Shown here: in pieces, positions 6,584 through 11,508 of the stretch
Layout: every line of letters begins with the position of its first letter
Position numbering within the stretch: the stretch's first letter is position 1
NCBI GenBank assembly: GCA_019309815.1
Contig: JAFDFO010000071.1
Coordinates: forward strand, 1-11,508
Source of the DNA: Deltaproteobacteria bacterium
GTDB taxonomy: Bacteria; Desulfobacterota; Desulfobacteria; Desulfobacterales; C00003060
Length of the DNA: 11,508 nucleotides
Direction of reading: 5' to 3'
Notes under the pieces: model-generated
The model's input: only the letters and a program-made list of their open reading frames with translations
Database searches by the model: none
What the model was told of the DNA's origin: nothing
Position numbers and translations under genes: made by a program

Positions 6584-6883
6584 GTGAACAAGTACGAGAG
6601 AATCACCAAAGCGAGGAAGCTGCTGGAATTGCCCGAACGGGCGACCATGGAAGAGATCAAAACGAACTACAGGAACCTGATCCGGAAGTGGCACCCTGAC
6701 AGATGTAAGGAGTCCAAAGAAAAAGCCACGAAAATGGCGGCTATGATTGTCGCTGCTCATGGTCTCATTATGGATTACTGCAATCACTACAACTTTTCCT
6801 TCTCCGAGGAAGAAGTTAAGTATCATGTGACAGGGGACGACTGGTGGTTTGAGCGTTTCGGTGACGATCCTGTATGGAGTTAG
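6584..6883 (+). CDS. Small stand-alone J-domain (DnaJ-like) protein
   Basis: The 99-residue product is essentially a single J-domain. It starts KYERITKARKLLELPERATMEEIKTNYRNLIRKW and has the diagnostic HPD at residues 37-39 within KWHPDRC. The third helix (KATKMAAMIVAAHGLIMDYC) follows, then a short acidic/aromatic tail ending DDWWFERFGDDPVWS. J-domains stimulate the ATPase of DnaK/Hsp70. There is no Gly/Phe region, zinc finger or C-terminal client domain, so the protein must recruit Hsp70 to a partner through the tail or another protein. The GTG start is supported by AAGGAG (6568-6573), ten bases upstream; the family alignment leaves no room for a much later start. The stop is TAG. It follows the H1-like gene by 154 bases, but a terminator-like structure lies between them. 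Confidence 0.85.
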   Translation: MNKYERITKARKLLELPERATMEEIKTNYRNLIRKWHPDRCKESKEKATKMAAMIVAAHGLIMDYCNHYNFSFSEEEVKYHVTGDDWWFERFGDDPVWS

Positions 6884-6964
6884 GGCGTTGTGTGACGGAG
6901 AACAGGCGCCCGCGGGGGAGCTTCATACTGACTTTGGACACAACACACGGGGGATGTTGTACCA

Positions 6965-7417
6965 TTGACACGAGCTGTTCAGTTTCTGAAAAGACGAAGG
7001 GTCTCCTTTGAGATAGTCGAGTACGGGCACCTTGAGAAAGGTGCCCTGTTTGCGTCCGAGGCAATAGGCATGCCCCTTGAACAAACCGTCAAGACGCTTG
7101 TCGTGGAGATTGGCAAGAAGGATTATGTTACATTGCTGATGCCGGGTACTAAGAAAATTGCCCTCAAGAAGCTCGCCAGGTCTTATGGTGAAAAGACAGC
7201 TGCTATGGTTGACTCGGACACGGCGGAACGATTAACAGGTTATGTAGTAGGAGGCATTAGTCCCTTTGCCATGAAGCAGGGACTGCCTGTAGTGATCGAC
7301 AAGGGGCTTCTTGGATTTGATCAGGTGGCGGTCAACGGTGGGAAACGGGGATTAATGCTTGTCATGAGCCCCAGGGATCTCCTGAAAGTTACGGATGCGG
7401 AACCGGCTGAACTGTGA
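6965..7417 (+). CDS. YbaK/EbsC-family aminoacyl-tRNA deacylase
   Basis: The 150-residue product fits the YbaK/ProX editing superfamily at full length. It opens with TRAVQFLKRRRVSFEIVEYGH. The conserved Lys of the active-site strand is seen in TVKTLVV (K43), and the family signature GGISPFAMKQGLPVVID is at about 96-112. These enzymes hydrolyse mischarged tRNAs; E. coli YbaK clears Cys-tRNA(Pro) and Cys-tRNA(Cys) in the cytoplasm. The start is TTG: an in-frame TGA at 6929 leaves no ATG or GTG upstream, and the product aligns from its first residues. The Shine-Dalgarno is weak (GGGGGA at 6949-6954). It is the first gene of a tight cluster, with the alpha/beta hydrolase starting 12 bases after its stop. 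Family is sure; tRNA specificity is not. Confidence 0.88.
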   Translation: MTRAVQFLKRRRVSFEIVEYGHLEKGALFASEAIGMPLEQTVKTLVVEIGKKDYVTLLMPGTKKIALKKLARSYGEKTAAMVDSDTAERLTGYVVGGISPFAMKQGLPVVIDKGLLGFDQVAVNGGKRGLMLVMSPRDLLKVTDAEPAEL

Positions 7418-7429
7418 TAGAAAAGAAAG

Positions 7430-8191
7430 ATGCCTGAGATAAGTCTTAGTCGAGGGAAGATCTATTACGAGATATATGGTGAAGGGCGACCCGTGATCGG
7501 TTTGCATCATGGCATGAGTTGCGTGCGAACGTGGAAGGATCAGATCTCAACATTCGGCGGGCAGTTTTCCTTCGTGGTTTACGATCGTCTGGGACACGGT
7601 CGATCTGAACATCATGTTCCTTATGAAGAGGAGTACTTCGAGAATAGTGCGGATGAGCTCAGAGAGCTGATCACTGAACTTGGCTTCGACTCAGTGCATC
7701 TTTGCGGACTGTGCGAAGGGGGAGCCGTTGCTCTCGTGTTTGCTTCGTCTTGGCCTGAGAGGGTGAAGACATTGATCCTGCCAAGCGTTGGGTATTACGG
7801 GGATGATCAAACCATTGCTAAATGCGAACAATACTTTCACCCCTGGACCGAATTGAGTGAATCCGTGCGGAATCGGCTCATAGGTGATCATGGAGAGGGC
7901 TATGCCACATTGAAATGGGAAGCGGTTAGGGAGGCAAAACCGTATGTCTGGAGCCGATCATACGACTTGCGGCCTCTGTTTGGAAGCATTGAAGCCCCTA
8001 CACTGGTGATGGGGGGTGACCGGGATCAGTTTTTCGGAATAGAACACCCCATTGTTGCCTATGAACAAATAAAGGACTCGGAATTGTGTATATTGCCCGG
8101 GGCTGGGCATTTCCTGAATGAAGAAGCCCCTGTCATGTTCAATGAGATAACCATGGATTTTTTGCAGAGGCATGCTGAACAGCCCCAATAG
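7430..8191 (+). CDS. Alpha/beta-hydrolase with Cys nucleophile motif
   Basis: The 253-residue product is a complete alpha/beta-hydrolase fold of the small cytosolic type. It has the HHGM oxyanion-hole segment (26-29), the YDRLGHGRSE strand-loop (51-60) and the nucleophile elbow GLCEG at 93-97. The probable acid is D199 in GGDRD, and the His is H227 in PGAGHFLNEE. The elbow carries Cys95 where most members have Ser; Cys is known as nucleophile in dienelactone hydrolases and a few others. The substrate cannot be read from the sequence; ester, thioester or lactone hydrolysis are candidates. A variable cap lies at about 120-185. It is preceded by a weak AAAGAAAG ribosome site. It lies 12 bases after the deacylase gene and 10 before the aminotransferase, so all three are probably one operon. 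The stop is TAG. Confidence 0.85.
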   Translation: MPEISLSRGKIYYEIYGEGRPVIGLHHGMSCVRTWKDQISTFGGQFSFVVYDRLGHGRSEHHVPYEEEYFENSADELRELITELGFDSVHLCGLCEGGAVALVFASSWPERVKTLILPSVGYYGDDQTIAKCEQYFHPWTELSESVRNRLIGDHGEGYATLKWEAVREAKPYVWSRSYDLRPLFGSIEAPTLVMGGDRDQFFGIEHPIVAYEQIKDSELCILPGAGHFLNEEAPVMFNEITMDFLQRHAEQPQ

Positions 8192-8201
8192 AGGAATCGC
8201 A

Positions 8202-9320
8202 ATGATGAAAGTACCACTTCTAGACCTGAAGGCTCAGTACCAGACCATCAGGGATGAGGTCTTGTCTGTAACAAAGGATATTTTTGAGGCTCAACTCTTT
8301 ATCCTTGGGAAGCACGTTGACAAATTGGAGGAAGAGATTGCTGCATATTGCCAGGTCAAATTTGCAGTTGGTGTGTCGTCGGGAACAGACGCCCTTCTGA
8401 TCTCACTAATGGCTGCCGGCATTGGGCCGGGAGATGAAGTGATTACGTCACCATATACTTTTTTTGCTACGGTTGGGTCGATTGTACGGGTAGGGGCCAG
8501 GCCCGTGTTTGTTGACATAGAAGAGGATACATACAATATCGATCCGCAGGCGATACGCGACAAGATAACGAGCCGCACCAGAGCAATCATCCCTGTTCAT
8601 CTGTATGGTCAGTGCTGCGACATGGAACCGATTATGGAACTGGCCCGCGCGCATGATATCGTCGTCATTGAAGACGCTGCCCAGGCTATTGGTGCCGAGT
8701 ATAAGGATAGAAGGGCAGGGTGCATGGGAGATATGGGATGTTTTTCCTTCTTTCCGTCCAAGAACCTGGGAGCATTTGGTGACGGGGGGATGGTCACCAC
8801 CTCTTCTGATGCGTTGAGTGAAAAACTGAAGATTTTGCGGGTACACGGTTCGCATCCCAAATACTATCACAAGGTGATCGGCGGGAACTTTCGGTTGGAT
8901 GCCCTCCAGGCAGCCATTATCCTCGTTAAGTTGCCCTATCTGGACGGGTGGACCGCCGGGCGCCAGGCCAATGCTCAGAACTATCGGGAACTTTTCAAGG
9001 CTGAGGGATTAGATGACTTTATCAAACTCCCGGTCGAAAAGAACGGTCGGCACATATATAATCAGTTTGTGATTTCCGTTCAAAGCCAGAGAGATGAGCT
9101 ACGACAGTTTCTCAGTGAAGCCGGTATTGGCACGGAAGTGTACTACCCGGTTCCTATGCATCAACAGCCATGTTTTGCAGACCTCAATGCCAAGCAGGGG
9201 GATTTTCCAGTGGCAGAAACGGCTGCCATGGAGACCTTGGCGCTTCCAATCTATGCGGAATTGAGCGATGAGCAACAGGCATACGTCGTTCAGAAGATAA
9301 AGGAGTTTTGTTCCTCATAG
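8202..9320 (+). CDS. DegT/DnrJ/EryC1/StrS-family PLP aminotransferase
   Basis: The 372-residue product is a full-length fold-type I sugar aminotransferase-type protein. It begins MMKVPLLDLKAQYQ. It has the phosphate-binding GTDAL (61-65), the VIEDAAQA motif with D158 and Q161 contacting the PLP ring, and the Schiff-base lysine K187 in FFPSKNLGAFGDGG. Relatives transfer amino groups to keto-sugar nucleotides for O-antigen, capsule or other glycan synthesis; some act as dehydratases, but Lys is present here. The start at 8202 (or the adjacent ATG at 8205) is preferred over ATG 8172, which would overlap the upstream gene by 20 bases, because AGAGGA (8190-8195) sits 6-9 bases upstream and family members start at this point. 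No glycosyltransferase or sugar-nucleotide gene is nearby, so the donor is unknown. The stop is TAG. Confidence 0.9.
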   Translation: MMKVPLLDLKAQYQTIRDEVLSVTKDIFEAQLFILGKHVDKLEEEIAAYCQVKFAVGVSSGTDALLISLMAAGIGPGDEVITSPYTFFATVGSIVRVGARPVFVDIEEDTYNIDPQAIRDKITSRTRAIIPVHLYGQCCDMEPIMELARAHDIVVIEDAAQAIGAEYKDRRAGCMGDMGCFSFFPSKNLGAFGDGGMVTTSSDALSEKLKILRVHGSHPKYYHKVIGGNFRLDALQAAIILVKLPYLDGWTAGRQANAQNYRELFKAEGLDDFIKLPVEKNGRHIYNQFVISVQSQRDELRQFLSEAGIGTEVYYPVPMHQQPCFADLNAKQGDFPVAETAAMETLALPIYAELSDEQQAYVVQKIKEFCSS

Positions 9321-9379
9321 TTTAACCAATACAAAATGCCATTGCTTTTTTCCGCTTCTGGAGGTACCAAGGGAAATGT

Positions 9380-9455
9380 GGGGATGTAGCTCAGTTGGGA
9401 GAGCGCCACGTTCGCAACGTGGAAGTCAGGGGTTCGAGTCCCCTCATCTCCACCA
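9380..9455 (+). tRNA. tRNA-Ala (anticodon CGC), copy 1
   Basis: The 76 bases fold into a complete cloverleaf. The acceptor stem is GGGGATG/CATCTCC with the G3-U70 wobble that marks tRNA-Ala. The D-arm is GCTC/GAGC, the anticodon stem CCACG/CGTGG with loop TTCGCAA, the variable loop AAGTC and the T-arm AGGGG-TTCGAGT-CCCCT. The discriminator is A73 and CCA is encoded. Anticodon CGC reads GCG. No convincing promoter of its own is seen (TTGCTT at 9342 with a weak -10), so it may be read from the upstream operon. Confidence 0.96.
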
Positions 9456-9468
9456 CCAAGGGAAATGT

Positions 9469-9544
9469 GGGGATGTAGCTCAGTTGGGAGAGCGCCACGT
9501 TCGCAACGTGGAAGTCAGGGGTTCGAGTCCCCTCATCTCCACCA
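9469..9544 (+). tRNA. tRNA-Ala (anticodon CGC), copy 2
   Basis: This gene is base-for-base identical to the preceding one, 13 bases downstream of it, with the same G3-U70 pair, CGC anticodon and encoded CCA. It was created by the 89-bp tandem duplication. Co-transcription and processing from one precursor are likely, and the terminator at 9689-9723 is the first downstream. Confidence 0.96.
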
Positions 9545-9688
9545 ATCAAATGAACTTCACCTTCCCTTCAGAAAACCCTGTTCCTGATATATGTAGAGGA
9601 GTGAGTCCACACGCGGAAGCCCTTATGAAGTGAAAGGGAAGACGGCAAGAATAATCCTAAATAGAGATACGGGACGAACTGAGCAGCG

Positions 9689-9723
9689 AACCCCTGCTTT
9701 CTCGAAATGAGACCGGGGTTTTT
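9689..9723 (+). terminator. Rho-independent terminator after tRNA genes
   Basis: AACCCC (9689-9694) pairs with GGGGTT (9715-9720). An inner TCTC/GAGA stem (9700-9703 with 9709-9712) caps it, and five Ts follow (9719-9723). It lies about 145 bases after the second tRNA; 9545-9688 contains no credible gene. Its layout resembles the terminator at 11317-11350. Confidence 0.75.
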
Positions 9724-9753
9724 GTCCTTCTTTAACTAACGGAGTATCTGTCC

Positions 9754-10122
9754 ATGGCAAGAATAAGCTGTTCAAAGCAATTGACCATTCATATAGTAGA
9801 AGGGGAGCTACTGTTTGATGATGCTATGGAGGCCGTCAAGGAGTTCTATGAGGTGAAACCCACCAAGGATGTATTGTGGGACCTGCGTGAGGGTACATGG
9901 GAAGCCCTTTCTGATGAACGACTCCGTGGCCTCGTCAGTTTCGTGAGAAAACATGCTCACGTCCGTGAGGGAGGCAGGACCGCAATGGTGGTACCAGCCG
10001 ATATAGATTACGGCATAGCAAGGGCCTTCCAGTCCCACACTTAGGACCTCCCCTTTGAGTCTCGGGTATTCCGTGCTATGGACGAAGCCATTGAATGGCT
10101 GACTGAGGACTTCCGACCATAG
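9754..10122 (+). pseudogene. SpoIIAA/STAS-like gene interrupted by in-frame TAG
   Basis: A 96-codon ORF starts at 9754 (GGAG at 9741-9744, nine bases upstream) and stops at TAG 10042-10044. The same frame then continues for 25 codons to TAG 10120-10122, reading DLPFESRVFRAMDEAIEWL. That is the typical C-terminal helix-strand of small SpoIIAA-like/STAS-domain proteins, which usually run about 120-130 residues. The first part (VLWDLREGTWEALSDERLRGLV, TAMVVPADIDYGIARAFQ) also fits that family. The amber codon at position 97 therefore splits one gene. A recent nonsense mutation (or sequencing error) is most likely. TAG ends several neighbouring genes (tldD, tldE, J-domain, hydrolase, aminotransferase), which argues against general recoding. 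Pyrrolysine insertion or suppression is a less likely alternative. The role of the intact family is not well defined. Confidence 0.7.
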
Positions 10123-10616
10123 ATATCTTATGTAAAAGAGCAACGGCTTCTGATGAGACCCTGAAATAGCCTTTGCATAGGGAGGGGGAACTGTCATGGA
10201 CTATGAAGAAGTCCCCGTTGGTGATCGCACTTACCTGCAGCCCAAAGACCTATCTCAACAGTCAACCCTGAGCCTGCACCTACAGTTAGACCTTTCTACT
10301 CCGTAATATGTAACCATCCTCAAGACAGTTTTGCTGACATATAAGGCCATGTGTATGAGTAATCAACACGCGGGAATGGTCCTTTCTTTTATCCGCTTGG
10401 ATTTACCACCCGTCATATAATGGCACGGTGTTTCATCGAGATTTTTTCCGTGACTTGGCCCACCCCCTATGATATGAATTTGTCGTGATATGGGGTCAGC
10501 GACTGCACAACTAACCCTTCACAGTGTCGGACTCAAGAGTGGCGCAAGCAAAACTCCAATTGCTATGGGGAGAAACTCTGGAAACAGCTCTCAACCCTTA
10601 AAACGGAGGCTCACCA
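10123..10616. other. Low-coding stretch
   Basis: Nearly 500 bases without a recognisable gene. It holds one possible 36-codon ORF (10196-10306), an isolated TATAAT at 10416-10421 with no matching -35, and an imperfect palindromic segment around 10460-10497. A longer frame at 10490-10711 overlaps the membrane-protein ORF in another frame and looks like its shadow. The region may be decayed coding sequence, in keeping with the broken gene before it. Confidence 0.4.
10196..10306 (+). CDS. Possible 36-residue hypothetical protein
   Basis: An ATG ORF of 36 codons ending in TAA has a strong Shine-Dalgarno, GGAGGGGG (10181-10188), seven bases upstream. The product starts MDYEEVPVGDRTYLQP and then becomes Ser/Leu/Gln-rich. 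It has no signal peptide, membrane segment or motif I recognise. The N-terminal part could be the remnant of a longer gene. The only support is the ribosome site. Confidence 0.3.
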   Translation: MDYEEVPVGDRTYLQPKDLSQQSTLSLHLQLDLSTP

Positions 10617-10733
10617 ATGAATACCGTCGTTTTGTTGATTACCGTGTTAGTCTTGATACTGGTTCTTGGAATGCAAATCCAGATCGGCGATATGAACAAA
10701 AAGATCGATGAACTTATAGGGAAGCGCAAGTAA
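10617..10733 (+). CDS. 38-residue single-pass membrane protein
   Basis: An ATG ORF of 38 codons is preceded by ACGGAGGC (10603-10610) with a good spacing of about seven bases, and ends in TAA. Residues 3-18 are an uninterrupted hydrophobic segment (VVLLITVLVLILVLG after MNT). A short amphipathic, charged tail (QIGDMNKKIDELIGKRK) follows, the layout of bacterial small membrane proteins with an N-out or N-in single helix and a basic cytoplasmic end. No family is recognised. A second short membrane ORF follows 49 bases later. The ordered composition (hydrophobic helix, then charged helix) and strong ribosome site make it a probable real gene. Confidence 0.6.
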   Translation: MNTVVLLITVLVLILVLGMQIQIGDMNKKIDELIGKRK

Positions 10734-10782
10734 TAGATTTCGCCAGGAGGGGAGGCGCACGGCATGGATCACGGGTCGGGAA

Positions 10783-10893
10783 ATGTGGCTTGTGATTGTT
10801 TTGATTGCCTACGCTGTCTCGTTCTTTCCAACGGTGGATTTCCTCGGCGTTGTTGAAGAAAGAATGAACGCGTTGAAGAACAAGAGCTTGTAA
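10783..10893 (+). CDS. 36-residue putative membrane protein
   Basis: The product opens with a hydrophobic stretch (WLVIVLIAYAVSFF), then PTVDFLGVV, and ends in a charged helix EERMNALKNKSL. The architecture parallels the 38-residue protein just upstream. The ribosome site directly before this ATG is poor. A strong purine-rich GGAGGGGAGG at 10746-10755 instead precedes an ATG at 10764 in another frame that gives only 30 Cys-rich codons. Translation of that short frame might couple to this one, or this ORF may be spurious. The downstream secreted-protein gene begins 14 bases after its stop. Confidence 0.4.
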   Translation: MWLVIVLIAYAVSFFPTVDFLGVVEERMNALKNKSL

Positions 10894-10907
10894 CTCGGGA
10901 GTTTGCC

Positions 10908-11237
10908 ATGAGAACTTTTATGGACACAAAGCCTTTGAAGCTCGCCCTGCTCGTTATCCTATGCCTTTTCTTCCTCTGTGGAAGTGGCGTTGGAGCTGAA
11001 GAGCAGCGGAGGTGCGATGATGGAAACAAGGTCGATGGTGACGGTTGTAGCAGCACAGGAGAAATAGAACCAGGGTGGTACACCTGTGTAGAGGTGTGGA
11101 GTATGTATACGAGTCCTGTTTTCTCATTCTGCCAGGGGTACAACCTCAATGTGGGGAACGCCAGGGTGTTAGTCAATTATGATGGTGATATAGCGAGTGC
11201 CTATTGCATATGCTGTGTTGCTCCAGGTTGCGATTAA
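10908..11237 (+). CDS. Small secreted Cys-rich protein (Myxococcus-type repeat)
   Basis: The 109-residue product has an N-terminal signal peptide: basic n-region, hydrophobic LALLVILCLFFLCGSG, and a probable cleavage after GVGA at residue 30. The mature part has eight Cys (C36, C47, C60, C75, C100, C102, C103, C108), suggesting four disulfides in the periplasm or outside. Residues 36-60 (CDDGNKVDGDGC...EPGWYTC) match the Myxococcus cysteine-rich repeat (TIGR02232 type), usually found in many copies in large surface proteins. Here there is one copy, and the Cys normally after GCSS is replaced (G51). The ATG has GGGAG (10897-10901) six bases upstream. The C-terminal CICCVAPGC cluster is unusual. 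No partner gene suggests a function. It could be a stand-alone secreted peptide or a fragment of a larger surface protein. Confidence 0.65.
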   Translation: MRTFMDTKPLKLALLVILCLFFLCGSGVGAEEQRRCDDGNKVDGDGCSSTGEIEPGWYTCVEVWSMYTSPVFSFCQGYNLNVGNARVLVNYDGDIASAYCICCVAPGCD

Positions 11238-11316
11238 ACAATGGCCGAGAACGAACGCCTTGCAGTGAGATTCTGAGATAACGCCTAATCACAGGGTTTT
11301 GTGAACAGAGCGAAAC

Positions 11317-11350
11317 AACCCCGTTTCTCCAAGCGAGAGAGTGGGGTTTT
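11317..11350 (+). terminator. Rho-independent terminator
   Basis: AACCCC (11317-11322) pairs with GGGGTT (11343-11348). An inner stem (TCTC 11326-11329 with GAGA 11335-11338) and a TTTT run follow the same plan as the terminator at 9689-9723. It lies 80 bases after the secreted-protein gene and probably ends the small-protein unit. Confidence 0.75.
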
Positions 11351-11508
11351 CTAATTTGACACCGTGAACAAGGAAAGCCAGGAGTAAAGAAAATAGGATC
11401 ATCTCCCGATTAGTTGTAGTTAATTGAGGCCAAATAGATGGGTTATCCCCAATTGAACAGGCGTTATCCCAGAGGGGTCAAGGGGTCCAGGATTGCGGCT
11501 TTCGCCTT
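11351..11508. other. Right-edge region, no gene seen
   Basis: No credible ORF is visible to the window edge. A TTGACA at 11356-11361 has no convincing -10 at the right distance. GTTATCCC occurs twice (11442-11449 and 11463-11470) about 21 bases apart, which may be chance or a short direct-repeat site. Confidence 0.35.

Larger units (their letters stand above)
9366..9544 (+). repeat. Exact 89-bp tandem duplication carrying tRNA-Ala
   Basis: Two back-to-back 89-base units (9366-9454 and 9455-9543, identity running one base further) each contain a short leader ACCAAGGGAAATGT and a complete tRNA gene. No mismatch is visible between them. Confidence 0.9.

Noticed and set aside
6466..6699. 77-codon ORF overlapping the J-domain start
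   Set aside because: Its second half is an out-of-frame reading of the J-domain gene and its first half covers a terminator-like hairpin.
9376..9633. 85-codon plus-strand ORF across both tRNA genes
   Set aside because: Its translation is the well-known spurious peptide from tRNA sequence (GSSPLIST type). The tRNAs fold completely.
10490..10711. 73-codon ORF overlapping the 38-residue membrane protein
   Set aside because: It has no ribosome site and a random-looking composition. The other frame has a strong Shine-Dalgarno and an ordered hydrophobic-plus-charged product.
9380..11350. Genomic island integrated at the tRNA-Ala genes
   Set aside because: No integrase and no repeated tRNA 3' end downstream are visible. 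The second tRNA copy is complete and lies directly next to the first.

Overview
The window looks like a chromosomal segment of a Gram-negative bacterium, most likely an anaerobic member of the Desulfobacterota (former Deltaproteobacteria). This is inferred from gene content: a cyclic-nucleotide-binding/PilZ fusion, a cysteine-rich DUF3786 protein, a lysine/alanine/proline-rich histone H1-like protein with a C-terminal winged helix, and a small secreted protein with a Myxococcus-type cysteine-rich repeat. Dispersed elements full of C-tract/G-tract hairpins fit the same picture. No species can be named from the sequence alone.

Layout. Bases 197-3188 (minus strand) hold the two subunits of the TldD/TldE metalloprotease, tldD first and tldE second. 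A 193-bp hairpin-rich repeat lies in the 304-bp space between them. From 3435 every recognisable protein gene is on the plus strand: a CNBD-PilZ regulator (3435-4136), a strong terminator, a Cys-rich DUF3786 protein (4514-5434) and a second copy of the hairpin element (5564-5750). Next come a near-consensus promoter overlapped by a perfect 12-bp inverted repeat, the histone H1-like gene (5947-6429) and a stand-alone J-domain protein (6584-6883). A tight three-gene cluster follows at 6965-9320: YbaK-type deacylase, alpha/beta hydrolase with a Cys nucleophile, and DegT-family aminotransferase. Two identical tandem tRNA-Ala(CGC) genes and a terminator close this block at 9380-9723.

The last 1.8 kb is sparser. 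It has a SpoIIAA/STAS-like gene broken by an in-frame TAG (9754-10122), a low-coding stretch with one possible 36-codon ORF, two very short single-membrane-segment ORFs with good codon structure (10617-10733 and 10783-10893), a small secreted Cys-rich protein (10908-11237) and a second terminator that resembles the first.

How the genes work together. TldD and TldE form one heteromeric protease. The YbaK, hydrolase and aminotransferase genes are probably co-transcribed (gaps of 12 and 10 bases), but no single pathway is evident for them. The H1-like protein probably acts on the nucleoid, and its promoter looks operator-controlled. No CRISPR array, integrase, transposase or recognisable defence system is visible. 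The points most worth checking are the amber-interrupted gene, the paired hairpin elements, the operator at 5792-5828, the Cys-nucleophile hydrolase and the small-protein cluster at the right end.
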